Part shown: piece by piece, positions 33,675-45,119 of the stretch | How the letters are laid out: each line of letters opens with the position of its first letter | How positions within the stretch are numbered: the stretch's first letter is position 1 | Source: Glebionis coronaria | Taxonomy: Eukaryota; Streptophyta; Magnoliopsida; Asterales; Asteraceae | DNA: 64,000 bases | Direction of reading: 5' to 3' | Assembly: GCA_025667525.1 (NCBI GenBank) | Contig: CM046882.1 | Coordinates: 19,604,488-19,668,487 of the forward strand | Made by a program: the position numbers and the translations under genes | The notes under the pieces: generated by a model | Told to the model about the DNA's origin: nothing | What the model saw: only the letters and a program-made list of their open reading frames with translations | The model's database searches: none

Positions 33675-34759
33675 TTGAGAGTGAAGTGAAAATATTATAC
33701 GTGTAGTTTGTGTAGATTGGAAATATAATTATCGGTCTTCTGAAAGCTCAGGCGACTTCACTGGTCTTTAAGTAAGTGTTCGTTTTAGTACTTTGACCCT
33801 AACCCTTGTTATCCTTTGACCGTTAACCTTAACTGTTACGACTTTTGTGTCCTTTTCATCTCTTTTCTTTTTCCATTCCATTTCTTTTATTTCCGTTTCA
33901 TCTCTTTTGTTTCTCCTCAATGTTCATTAGCAACATAAACCCTAAACCATATGTTTACAATAAAATCTAAAATATAACATGATTTTATTAGGGTTATGAG
34001 AAAAAAATAACCCCTTGAAACCTTATTCTTACTGGTTCCTTTTTCACCTAGATTTAGAACTCCCTCCAAAGTTGGTGCATAAAATACAGAAGAGGATTCA
34101 AAAGTGTATTGTTAAAAGTTTCTATGTATTAAATATATCTTTGGTTGTCTATGTTTCTTTGATATTGTGTAAGTATCTTCAAAATTGATTATTACTTACT
34201 ATAAAGTATTTTTGTGAGTCTTCACACTTTTGTTCTATGAAAATTTAGTTGTTCGGCTAGATGGTTTGGATGTAAAAAAATAATTAATGACAACAAACAA
34301 CTTTAGCACAATTGAAAAAAATTGAAAAACATGTAGTGTAATAGATATTGAAGTGATAATGGTAGAACGCTCGTTAATAAGACAAAAGATATGAAACGAC
34401 ATCTTAAATTGCATCTCTAAATTTTCCTCTTAATCATCAGTTGATATGATAATATTGAAATTATTAAGATTCTTGTAAAGATATGGATTTAGGGTTTAGG
34501 TTACCAATAAAGAGATTGGGGAAAAATAAAAGAGATGGAATAAAAATAAAAGAGATAGAATTGAAAAACAGAAAGATGAAAATGACAAAAAAGTCCTTGT
34601 AGCAACTAAGGTTAACGGTCAAATTATAACAAGGGTTAGGGCAAAAGTACTAAAACAGACTTACCTAAAGACTAGCGAGGCCACCTGCAATTTCAAAAGA
34701 CCAATAAATATATCTGCAATCTGGACAAACTACATGTAGGATATTTGCATTATACTCTA
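33675..34759. mobile_element. Long terminal-inverted-repeat element
   Basis: About 1.08 kb with diverged inverted arms of roughly 230-250 bases (33680-33925 against 34500-34755). Shared blocks include the ctaacccttgttat and tgaccgttaaccttaac stretches and the gtagtttgt outer block. The long arms suggest a Mutator-like non-autonomous element. There is no transposase ORF. Related arm sequence occurs at 22195-22400. Confidence 0.65.
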
Positions 34760-34764
34760 TTATT

Positions 34765-36243
34765 GATTATAAAATTTAAAAAATTGTTTAGTTGGAATGC
34801 CACATAGGTAAAAGGAAGAAATGATACCGCCTAAATATATAACATCTTAACCAAAAAGTATGTTTAAGGACTAGTGTCAACTTCTCAAACTGGTTGTCTT
34901 TACTTGTCAATGATAACAAGCAAAAACATCAAGTTTGAGAAGTTTATATGAATACTAAATTTTTTATGTGTGTTGTTCCAACTGTATAAAATTTTCTAAA
35001 CAAAAGATTATGGTCTTGAACGCCAACGATTTCTCGATATGTACAAGTTTTATACCCAACGATAGTGTGGCGTTATCTTGGCCGTAAACTCATGAAGGTG
35101 AGACCTTGCTTGACTCAATGTTAGGCTATTCTGAAAACATCCTACGCAATATTTTCTACGTCGCAAGTTTACTAAAGTTCGCAAATCTTGCTGATGGAGT
35201 CGTACCATTTTAGGATATATCTCTATGTCATAAAACTAATACAATGAAATTTAGATCGTTTTGGACACATTAGTACAATTGTCCATATTCTTATAACATT
35301 GAAACAAGCGGCTCACTTCTGTGAGTGAGTCACAACTTCATATCCATTTTAGTGTTTATAGAATTTAGTGGGTTTGTTTAATCATTTATTAATCTACACA
35401 TACATGGTGCATATACATGGTGCATATCGAGGAGGAGTATAGTAGAAGTAATACTCTTCTTCAATATTCACCTAGGAACCATCTATTAATCTACACATAC
35501 ATGGTGCATATACAATGCAATATATAACCAAAGACAGTTTTAATTCTTTTTATGATGTGGGAATTATGGTTCAAATCATTTATAGATGTAGTGGTATCGC
35601 ATGAAAACAAGATAGTAATCTTAACAAAAATGACATATGTGCACTATGGTACATAATTGAATAATTTCAGTCTGGTTTAGCCCGATTTTGGTTAGTTTGT
35701 CGAGTCAGATCGATTTTTTTGAGTAACTCTGCTCACTCTGAGGCGACGCGTCCTAAAAACCGCATAAGGAGAAGTCGGCCTTAAATAAGACAAAGTAGTT
35801 AGAGAATGTTTGTGCGTGTGAGTATTTTATTTAATTGATAATGTATATATTTGAGTTTAAGTGATGTATGTTTTTTTGTGATTTCATCGATTATTCTATT
35901 TTCTTTAGTTAGGTATGAATTTGTAGGTTGAAAAAGGTAATGTGACAGTAGTTTCCTCACCTCCTTGGTCCTAAGTTGGTCACCATTACAAGTAGCCTAA
36001 GGAAAACATTTACTAGAAAACATCACAAAACGTTCTTTTATTTGTAGTAAAAAAGTATTTCCAATACTCAAGAGAATAATACACTTTAGTTATAAAAAAG
36101 TGTATAATACACTAGATACTATTTTGACATTTAAAAGTACGATATTTTGGGCTGAAATCTCGCATGTTTGGATTATCTTTCTGGTCAATAATAACACAAC
36201 TTAACAAGCCTAATCACTTTCTTTGAGAAGTTTATATGAATAC
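34765..36243 (+). repeat. Local repeat family, copy H (left part)
   Basis: Contains the blocks at 35040-35230 (gcaaatcttgctgatggag), 35330, 35383, 35480 (duplicated atctattaatctacacatac block), 35610, 35743, 35940 and 36139. It is interrupted by a Tourist-like MITE and resumes at 36618. Confidence 0.8.
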
Positions 36244-36246
36244 TAA

Positions 36247-36614
36247 GTGGGTGTTTGGATGTGCTTATTGAAAACAAATTATTTATTATGAAAACTCTAT
36301 TTAAAAAAATAGTGTTTGGATTTAATATTCCAGTTTGAAATCGTAATAATCAAATAATCATTTTTTTGAGTGTTTGGCAAATTTGATTATTTGATAATAA
36401 ACTCCGTTTTGAAAGCTTACTTTTTTCCAAAACTCCATTTTGAAACTGAAATAAGTAGCTCCCCACTAACTTTTTCAAAACTCCATTTTAAAGCTTCTAA
36501 ACGCAAATAATCACTTATCTCTATTTATTACCCAAACACTTTTTTTAACTTACCTCCATTTTGAAACTGAGATTTGGAGATAATCTCCTCCTAACCGCAC
36601 ATCCAAACACCCCC
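36247..36614. mobile_element. Tourist-like MITE (PIF/Harbinger)
   Basis: A 368-base element with 18-bp inverted ends matching at 17 positions (GTGGGTGTTTGGATGTGC on the left) and flanked by TAA at 36244-36246 and 36615-36617. GGGTGTTTGG ends with a TWA duplication are typical of Tourist. Copy B of the local repeat (about 21650) shows the uninterrupted target, which confirms insertion. Confidence 0.88.
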
Positions 36615-36617
36615 TAA

Positions 36618-36930
36618 AAAGGATTGCAAACTTTATAGTTACAAAGATTTGGCTTTGGTAATTACAACCAAGGCTAAAAAAAAGTTTCTAAACCTTTTTA
36701 GCATCTCGTATGGTTAGCACATTTGGCTTTGGTGAATAGATTTGTCAATTGTGCTTCATGCCTATCGTGTTTTTGGGTTTAAAGTTAGACGTTCTGTTTT
36801 GATATGTTGAATTATTAAATCGTTCATTTCATTTTTTATGTGTCGAGCTTGAGGCTTAAATTATCTTAGCATAAAGAAAGAAAGAACATAAAACTAATTG
36901 TTCGTGTACGTTTGCCTATTAAATAATGAG
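36618..36930 (+). repeat. Local repeat family, copy H (right part)
   Basis: Continues in register with 21655-21975 of copy B (gattgcaaactttatag and gttcgtgtacgt blocks). Confidence 0.8.
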
Positions 36931-36980
36931 AGAATTGCATATATATTCTTGCAATAGTCAAAATTACATATATATATATA

Positions 36981-37010
36981 TCTTTACATTATATATAAGA
37001 GGAGGGATTT
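36981..37010 (+). mobile_element. Helitron-like 5' terminus
   Basis: tctttacattatatataaga followed by ggagg resembles the TCT..TA(T/A)-rich 5' start of many plant Helitrons. A matching 3' hairpin and CTRR end was not found downstream. The following 5 kb holds exon fragments of several genes on the same strand, as in gene-capturing Helitrons. Confidence 0.35.
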
Positions 37011-37134
37011 GCCACGTCATCTATTAAGGCACTAATCCCAGTCAGCACATGGGCTTACGTTTTGGGCTTACAAATTCCCGAACCTAACAAACTAAATCGC
37101 ATCCTATAAAAACCAGCTGCTTAAAAAAAGTCAG

Positions 37135-37206
37135 TTATATGATTATCGATTCGTTCTCATTCCCTTCGCATTATATGATTATCGATTCGTTCTCATTCCC
37201 TTCGCA
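37135..37206 (+). repeat. 36-bp perfect tandem duplication
   Basis: The 36-bp unit at 37135-37170 is repeated directly at 37171-37206 without mismatch. Confidence 0.95.
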
Positions 37207-37800
37207 TAAACCCATTACCCAACTTCCAACGACATACTACGATCATCAGCCAAACATACGACGATCCAAAATTGTAAACATCAAGTAAAATCCATAACCG
37301 CATCATCATTCTATATGAAGATATATGAATAGGGATGAGTTTTCAGGTATGAATTTTAATTTAAATATTTAGGGTTTTGAATTATATGTTGCGGTTACAA
37401 TTATTTTTTCAATTCAAATACATGATTATACGATTTATGTTGTTTATTTCCACATCTAATCTGTCGAATTTGGATATAATTTAGGATTTTGATGATACCA
37501 AGAACCACATAATCATTCTTCCAAATCATGCTCATACAAGGTTCGTATGATATTCAGTGACCGAATCATATAATCGGGTTCGTGTGATTTGTGATTAATA
37601 AGGTTTATGATTTTTGTAGGTTAGATTTGGTCGGATTGATTAACTAGAGTTTACTAATCTACAATCTTTAGCAAAGGTGAAGAAAAATATTACTATGATC
37701 TTTTATTTGTTCTAATTATTAGGTTTTTTATATTTTTTATTGACTAATTGTAATTTTAACTGTTTTGTTTGTTTAGGGATTAGGTCATTGTTTGAATTAG

Positions 37801-38386
37801 GTTCAACTTCAGTGGAACTCCGAAGGAAGCAATCACATTAGTTGGAGTGCCTTCAAGGCAACAGAAAGAGGTATGTCTTTATTAATACTATGTAACTGAT
37901 AGCTATTGACTTTTGTATGGTGCTAGGGTAATGCCTATTGTGGATTACGTAATCTATACCAAACTTCATGATTAGTTTAAAGACGCTTAAACTTTTGCTC
38001 ATTTATTGGTTTAAACCATAGGAACCGATGTTGTACATGTGTTTTATGGATGCAGATACAGATGTCGAGGACTTCACTGGAAGGACTAACAATGGTCATC
38101 TTCTTTGCAGTTAGGTAATTCTTTTTGATTATGCATAATTGCATATTGAATATTGAACCCTAATTACTGAATATTGAACCTAATGTGAATGTGTTCCGTT
38201 TATTATTGATCCCGACAATGGCTTAAAAATAGTCTATGGAACTTGATAGCGAATTTAGGGGCAAAGGTATCAGGGCATATAAACCCTACTATTTTTGCGA
38301 TATTTGTTATCAACGCACTGATCTTTGTTATTTTTTATTTCGTTGAACAACATAGGATGGAGCTTCAGGAACTTTATAAGTCTTAG
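37801..38386 (+). pseudogene. Three phase-matched exons, unknown gene
   Basis: Three open segments with splice signals follow in compatible phase. Exon 37801-37870 (reads FNFSGTPKEAITLVGVPSRQ and on, donor gtatgt) is followed by 38056-38114 (acceptor tgcag; IQMSRTSLEGLTMVIFFAV; donor gtaatt). The third starts at 38356 (acceptor catag; MELQELYKS), with a stop at 38384-38386. The middle exon is hydrophobic enough for part of a membrane helix. I do not recognise the family. No upstream start exon is visible, so this may be the 3' end of a captured gene. Confidence 0.4.
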
Positions 38387-40143
38387 ATGCTAATATCTGC
38401 AACTTTAACTGAGACGCTTGAGAATACCGAGGTTTGAGTTTTCTTTAATCCACGAGTTACCTAAAATTACATTGACGTCAGATTAATCCCAAACACTAAA
38501 TAAATAATCCCAAACAACTTTTATAACAATAAATAATCCCAAACACTAAATATCAGTAATGTGCTAAATTCAACCCATACATATTTGAAGTAATGTGCTG
38601 AAAGTCTAATGTAGCTATTCTAGAGTTATGCATGTTTCGGCGCTTCGGTTTGGCATCAAGAATTATTAGTGATATGCTTAAGAAACACGACACCAAAAGA
38701 AACATTACAATATCAAAGGAGATCAAAAACCCACACGTGTTGTATCACCTAGATGGATTAATGATTGCTTTCAGATGTTAAGGGCACTACATAAGGGTTG
38801 CATCTGAAGGATCCCTCTGATTCTTTTGTTGTGTGACTGCTTGAAGCAGAAGCCTCATTCACAATGGAACCTTTTTTGGTTGGTCTTAAACCAGAAGTAG
38901 TTGACACCTTCTGGATATTCTATTTATCTAAAGGCAATGTTCAATTGTTACAGTTTTCCTACACTATGACAAGTCAAACTTATATTTAATTGAATTTAAC
39001 AGATTTGGTTGGCAAGTAATTTAGCACTCCGCCATGTAGTGGAGTAGCTCGATCATTTGAATGCAGGTATACACTCACTAATACCCAAGGAGCAGATACA
39101 ACATCTACTAATTAAACAACAAATTGACCTAAAGGTATGATACCATTGTATATTTTTCTCATAATCAGAAATTTTAATAGGTCATGTGGATTGAGTCACG
39201 GGTCAAACGGGCCAATGTCAATTGTATAGAATGTTGATCTTCTACAGTTTTCCTATGTTGGATCACAAGATTCTGCACTAATCGAATATAGGATACAAGG
39301 GTTTTTACATTATTTTGACATAAAACCTAATCGAATATAATGCATACGTAGTGATTAAAAAATTGTAAGATAAAATTGGCTTTCAAAGTAATACATATAT
39401 AGGGATATACCTGATAAAGGGTTAGTGTCATTCATGCATTAACTGAGAAAATGAGTTCGTCTTTGTGATGAGTGAACATGATTTTAAAATTGATAGTCTC
39501 TGAGTAAGAGACCATGAATCCGACATGAACCTGAAAAACATTAAGCTACAGGGTACATGTGACTAAATCAAAGCAGCTTATAGTTAACTTATCTGCAGCA
39601 CCTGGACCACACCAGCAACAATAGTCGATTAGTAAGCCTGGGGTAGCTTTGGTGGAGCTGCTGGGAATTTCAAGACAATCCCTACCACAAATCAGATGTC
39701 TAAAAGTACACCTAAAGTTTATCTTATCAGCCTTATTGTTTGCAAGTAAGTATTGCCTTTGATGTTTATCTATCTGAATAGATTCTTGATATCTAGAGAA
39801 TTGTCACAAAATATGACAGGTGGAGATAATGCAAAGAAATAAACGTGCCTACAAAAGGGGAGGAAGGAAAAAACACTTTGCAGTTCTGTAAAGTGCAATG
39901 GATGTTCAGGTGATTATACTTATAGATTCTTCGCTAACCATTACTAATTTATTGTTAAACTGAGACAAAATGGTTATTTAGATAGACTCCCTATAAGTAG
40001 TAAACTACATAACTCAAAATGCTACTTGTGTCTTAAGTCTTAAGTCTTAACTATTTCTAGAACTCAGGGGATCCCGGTTTGGCTTATATATATACTCTGA
40101 ATGTCTTCAGAACAGACAATGACCCATTTTGGAAATTGTAATT
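38387..40143. other. Intron-like or captured sequence, unassigned
   Basis: Non-repetitive sequence with scattered short open segments (for example 38840-38940 and 39630-39760) that lack consistent frames. No protein family is recognised. Confidence 0.4.
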
Positions 40144-40266
40144 ATGGCAGTTAAAGCGGACGGGAAGATCGTGTCGAAAGCATCATTAGCATGGGCTCTT
40201 GATCACGTTTTAATCCTGGAGATTGTGTTATATTGCTTAAAGTATATTATCAAGGCTTCAAATCAG
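40144..40266 (+). pseudogene. USP-like domain exon of a receptor-like cytoplasmic kinase
   Basis: From the ATG at 40144 the frame reads MAVKADGKIVSKASLAWALD-HV, then shifts by one base into PGDCVILLKVYYQGFKSG, ending at a gtga donor. This matches the N-terminal universal-stress-protein-like segment of the plant kinases often annotated as inactive kinases (pattern VAVKA...SK.AL.WALTHVV.PGDC..LL.V). The one-base frameshift near 40213 breaks it, and no kinase exons of the same gene follow. It is likely a captured 5' fragment. Confidence 0.6.
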
Positions 40267-40834
40267 GTGATTTGATCATTCGTATATATTTTTCGTGTAA
40301 AATTTGGGTTATAAGTTGGTGATATGTATAGGTTGGAAGCTAAATTGGAGGAGATAGAATAGAGATTGTAGGAATAGTGATGGTTGCGTTAATTTACTGG
40401 ATCATATGTCAAATCTCGGAGTCGTGTTCATGGATGGTACTTCAGTTTCAGAATAAGTTTTGAGGTATAAATTCTATAGCTGCCACATCAGCAACCGCCC
40501 CTAGAAGGCTAGAATAGGTGTTGGCGCTGCAAGCACTCATGGATAACTCATGGATTCTAGACCCGACGTAAACACCACCATACTCTCGGGTATTTTCACC
40601 TATTTTATAACTTATATTATATACTGTATAATACACGAAGAAACATTACCATTGAATACGCCTTCAACATCGGATGCATTCAACAAATCAGTAAGCTAAT
40701 GATCAAAGGCGATCCTACTATAAGCAAAATTTTAAGGAGAGTCATCGATATATATAACAACTTAAACCCAATACACATGTTCACGACAACGGTATGACCA
40801 TACCATTCATTATATAGGATGATACACGGAATCA

Positions 40835-40901
40835 TATGGACTTATTGAAAAGCGTGGTCTCATAGCAGTCAGCTCCTACTGGGTAACAAGGAAATATACA
40901 G
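40835..40901 (+). pseudogene. Exon-like segment, unknown gene
   Basis: The open frame YTESYGLIEKRGLIAVSSYW and onward ends at an aggtac donor near 40901, preceded by a tatag acceptor-like site. Not recognised. Confidence 0.25.
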
Positions 40902-41236
40902 GTACTCTATATATCTAATAATCATTCTTTCAATTCTTTAAAAATAGAACATTTATGAATAACAATTGTGCATACCACAAGACTCCCAACTCTCAGCAAC
41001 ATCCACAACTCATTACTATCTAAACCCAAACATCAGAGAAGTCCATGGCATACTCAATAGGTAAGCTACTTAAAATACACGAGTTTATGACCTTGCATCC
41101 CATCCCTTCTTTTCAGGTTAATGATACACTTGTCTTAATTATAGGAACTCCATTCTATGAAACGACTAAACAAAGTATTACCTACCTTTGATTTCGCACG
41201 TACACACATATATGCACTAATTATGGTAACTTTCAG

Positions 41237-41350
41237 GGTGTAGTACAAGAAGGAAAAGAAATTGTTGTAAAGAGACTTTCAAAGTCCTCTCGCCAAGGTG
41301 ACGAATTTGATAACGAGGTTCTCTGCATCGCCAGACTTCAGCATGTTACC
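41237..41350 (+). pseudogene. S-locus/cysteine-rich receptor kinase exon fragment
   Basis: After a tttcag acceptor the frame reads [20 protein letters not shown], then [17 protein letters not shown]. This is kinase subdomains I-III of the S-locus-type/cysteine-rich receptor-like kinases (pattern G.L.DGQEIAVKRLS..S.QG..EF.NEV.LIA.LQH.NL). It retains the ATP-anchoring lysine (VVKRL) and the helix-C glutamate (NEV). The rest of the kinase domain, transmembrane and lectin or DUF26 parts are absent. It sits about 1 kb downstream of the USP-like fragment, on the same strand but from a different kinase class. Confidence 0.8.
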
Positions 41351-43180
41351 ATCACAGATTCACAGTTAAGCTTCGTTATCCCTTTTTTCATTTGTGCAAC
41401 GAATAAACTAACAGTGATAACAGTTCACCTATGTATTGTGGTTCGTCCACGAGTTACAGCTTCTGCAATTGGGGTTACAGTTAGAACCATTTGTGAAGAG
41501 AATGAAGTTCCAAAGCAGTTATTTGATAGCAAAGAAAAGGGCAACGAGTTATCGTTTTCTGGACAAAAGAAATGAGCCTGAGAGGCGTATTTCTGTCACT
41601 TATCCTATACGGTTTTGCTTGGCTTGAGTTTGGAGTCTCCAATTCATTCTACTAATTCTATATCCATTTATCCAGGATTGCTCAAGGCAATGATCGAGAG
41701 ATGGATAGTAAATCATGTACTTGACTAGCTATTTTGGATCATTACGAACTATTGACTTAAAGTTACGGCGGCTCAGGAAAGAAGAGGAACATATAAGGTA
41801 TTCCATGGGAAAGGATCAGCATCTCAGGCAAATGAGAACATAACAGTAAAAGGATTGTGAAAATATTGATGAACCGGGGAAGGGGTCAGAAAAGGTACGT
41901 ATGTCTATCATTACGATGTCAAGGGTGGTGTTTGGAATTGTGTAGCCTGTATTGTTGAACAGATTTAAACTTTGTTTTACAGCTTTTGTATTTGAAGAAA
42001 TTTCATGTTTAAAACCTATGGCACCTGATAGTAAAGGAAGTGGTGGAAATAAATCGATTTTATTTGCAGAAATATCATGTTTAGAACCCATGGCAGCAAA
42101 CATTAGCAACTTTTTGTTTTAAGAAGTGAAAACATATCAAAACTAGCTACGCAATGTAGCTTCTTGAACAAAGATATATCTACCATCTTATGGGGATGAT
42201 ATCTGTTGAACATGTTAGATTTTGCATTGCGTGTTCTTTATTAAACTTTAAATTTTATATATGTTTCCATGTACTACCACTTGATTTAGCCAAGCTTTGA
42301 AAAAATGTAGCAGGTTACCCAACTCGCCTAATTTTCCATCCTTAGTTATATTGTGTATCTTTCAATGTTGGCCAGTTAAGATAGTCAGTTTATATTGGTT
42401 GAGTAACAAGTCAAGATTATTGTTTCTTTATGGGTCAAATGATCTGCTTTATCCCTCGAATAAATGTGAAAATGGTAATCTGTTTTGTGAGTCGAATAAT
42501 CTTTTTTTATTGGTCGCATAATCTGTTTCGACAGATGGGGCATCACAGATAGTATATCTTAACTATTCCAGTATAAGACTTCAATTCTAATTTGTATCAA
42601 GTTCTACCAAGTTCTACTAATTTACATAAAAAGACTGAAATAAACGCTCTTTTTGTAATTTCATTCTCCATTTCCAATGACAAATTATTAACTTTTTATG
42701 TATAGGAAGCATGCTTTTCAAATTATTTTGGTCACAATTCATCACTTTGCGAATGATATACTTACGCATTAAATAATATTACATCTTTCTTATATGCAAG
42801 TGTCCACTAACCTATGTATTAAGCGAGTGTTATGTCGCCAAAAGGCATGCCTGTAGTAGTTGTTTCTAAAACGTAGCAACTATTTTTATTGACACTTCAA
42901 TTTATCGGTTAACCTTTTATGGCTTTACAGTACACAATCTATGTACGATATCTATTTATTTTATAAAAATAAGACTTCTAAAGTTATATAACCCATCATT
43001 GATTTTGGGTGAATATACATAAATATATTTCATAAACGAATAGCCATTTCATACCATTTGAAATCAAGCGCTGTTTAGGGTCCGAAATGTTATTTATTAT
43101 TTAAATAGGTAAAAGATAAAAAATTATAGTTTATTGATAAAAGGTAAAAAAAATGTATAACAAGTGATTGAGAAAAATAT
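41351..43180. other. Intergenic, no gene recognised
   Basis: Contains small ORFs without recognisable domains (for example 41436-41627 on plus, 41816-42109 on minus). A small palindrome agctacgcaatgtagct lies at 42145-42161 beside CTAG. Confidence 0.45.
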
Positions 43181-43199
43181 GTGGTCACAAAAGACATGG

Positions 43200-43640
43200 T
43201 TAGACCAATGTTTTTAGACCTGAGTCGACCTGGTCGGGTCAACCGATTGACCTGGTTTCGATCGAAAATACGAATTACATTAACCCGGGATTCACATTTT
43301 CGAAACCCAACGGGTTTGGGTAACCCGGGTCAATCTGGTTCTCGAGATCCGGTCGGATTTCGATTTTTTTAGATTTTTTCAAATATGTAAATTTTATGTA
43401 TTTGCGATGAAATTTTGTTTTTACATATTATATTGGTGGGTTAATAATCTATATGTTCAATATACGAAAGTTTTCATGATTTTTATATGTAAATTTTGTT
43501 AATTATTATAAATTTGAAAAAATTATTTTTTTTAGAAAAACGGGTTGACCCAGATCGACTCGGGTTGACCCAGATCGACCCGGGTTGACCCAGATCGACC
43601 CGGGTTGACCCAGACCCGATGACTCAAAAGATAGTTATCA
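43200..43640. repeat. Repeat with cgggttgacc motifs, including a 20-bp tandem array
   Basis: 43541-43616 holds 3.8 copies of the 20-bp unit cgggttgacccagatcgacc. Inverted and diverged versions of the same motif (ggtcgggtcaacc, ggtaacccgggtcaa) occur at 43228-43345, which gives the block an inverted-repeat look. It is probably a small transposable element. Confidence 0.65.
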
Positions 43641-43819
43641 TACATACAAAACAAATACATGTGCATGGTCCTCGCATACATGTTCCTAGTGACCTACGAC
43701 AATGAAAATTCATGTATTTCTACCTAATGAACTAACCCGATAAATATACATGTGCATTTTAAGAGTAAAAAGGTGGTTCTCGCAGTTCTGTACATTTATT
43801 TGGTTCTGAAAATAACCTC

Positions 43820-43823
<4 letters not shown>

Positions 43824-43900
<77 letters not shown>
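43824..43900. repeat. (TA)n microsatellite
   Basis: About 38 uninterrupted TA units. The 64-codon ORF running through it (YIYI repeats) is an artefact. Confidence 0.97.
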
Positions 43901-43902
<2 letters not shown>

Positions 43903-44575
43903 TGCTTAAACTTAAAATTGCATATATATATCCTTATCAAACATGACAAATTGCATATATATCCAAGTATTTATGTTTTAGGAAAAAAGCTACATATATG
44001 TAACATATATTTAAAAAATGACAAGTCTCGATAATATATTATGTAAACAACCAAGCTCGCTAATATACATTCAAAATATGTTCGATCTCGCTAACTTCTC
44101 GAATGAATTTACTTAAATACCCATGTGTTCTTTCACTTTTTATTATTCTTCAATTTATAATATATAATTAATTTATTATATCAAATGAATTAAAAAAAGT
44201 TTATTTCGAAAACAAATAATCTTGAAAAAGATTTATTTTAAATTTGGTAAAAAATAAAAAAAATTCGAAGAAGATTTAATAATTTTAATTTCATAAAACT
44301 TCTATAATTTTAAAACTTCCATTTTTTAAATCAATTTTCAATATAAAATTAGATTTATTTAAATTAAAATATTTTTTAAATGTTTTTCGAAATTAATTTT
44401 TTTAGTAATTAAATAAATTTAAATTTGCAAAAATAATTTTTTAGATATATATGTAATTTGTCATGTTTCATAAGGATATATATGCAATTTTAAGTTTAAG
44501 TTGAATATATATGTAATTTATCATGTTTCATAAGAAGATATATGCAATTTTTAAGTTTAAGTTGGATATATATGT
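43903..44575. repeat. AT-rich inverted-repeat element
   Basis: The left arm at 43907-43965 (ttgcatatatat...catgacaaatt) is inverted at 44435-44500. The right arm is itself duplicated with a period of about 61 bases (44439-44499 and 44500-44565). The core is over 80% A+T. Confidence 0.65.
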
Positions 44576-45119
44576 AATTTTCACTTTTTTCAAAGATATA
44601 TATGCAATTCACACTTAAATAATAGTAAATGTAGAAATCGTAATTGCAAAGTGTCTTAGCATGGGACAATTCAATTCTAAAAAATGATATCAGTAAGTAT
44701 GACACTACCATAAAAGTGTATGAACCTATATTTTTCAAACGATTCATCCATTGACAACTACAAGACATTGGCTACTTTCGTTTCTAAATGACTGACGTGC
44801 CACATCCCATACTAGTTATGTTTTATCGTCTGTGTAAGTAGGCAAACACAACTGGTTAATCTACTTGTGATAATTACATATAATTATATAATAATACTAC
44901 GTTCATAAATATTAAATACGTACACACGAAATGTCAAATAACACCAAAATGCTCTCACACTCAAACAATCAGAACTCTCATACGCAATCACAAAAAGAAA
45001 ATGCACCTCGGTTACCATTGATCACCACAATTAAAGGGAACGAATTAATCGAGGCCCTAAAATCATTCACAGATGATAGCGAAAAGATCCAAGAACTAAT
45101 CATAAATTGACTCAGGATA
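44576..45119. other. Intergenic, no gene recognised
   Basis: AT-rich. The 90-codon minus-strand ORF at 44496-44768 overlaps the duplicated arm and has no known domain. Confidence 0.5.

Noticed and set aside
40448..40636. Possible copia protease relic (SWILD-like reading at about 40540-40560) and a 62-codon minus ORF
   Set aside because: Only about five residues match the WILDSGA motif and a stop follows. No zinc knuckle or integrase is adjacent, so chance similarity cannot be excluded.
42145..42161. Palindrome agctacgcaatgtagct beside CTAG as a Helitron 3' end
   Set aside because: The stem is short and AT-rich, and its position relative to CTAG does not match the usual 10-12 base spacing on either strand.
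43752..43946. 64-codon ORF with YIYI repeats
   Set aside because: It is a direct translation of the (TA)n microsatellite.
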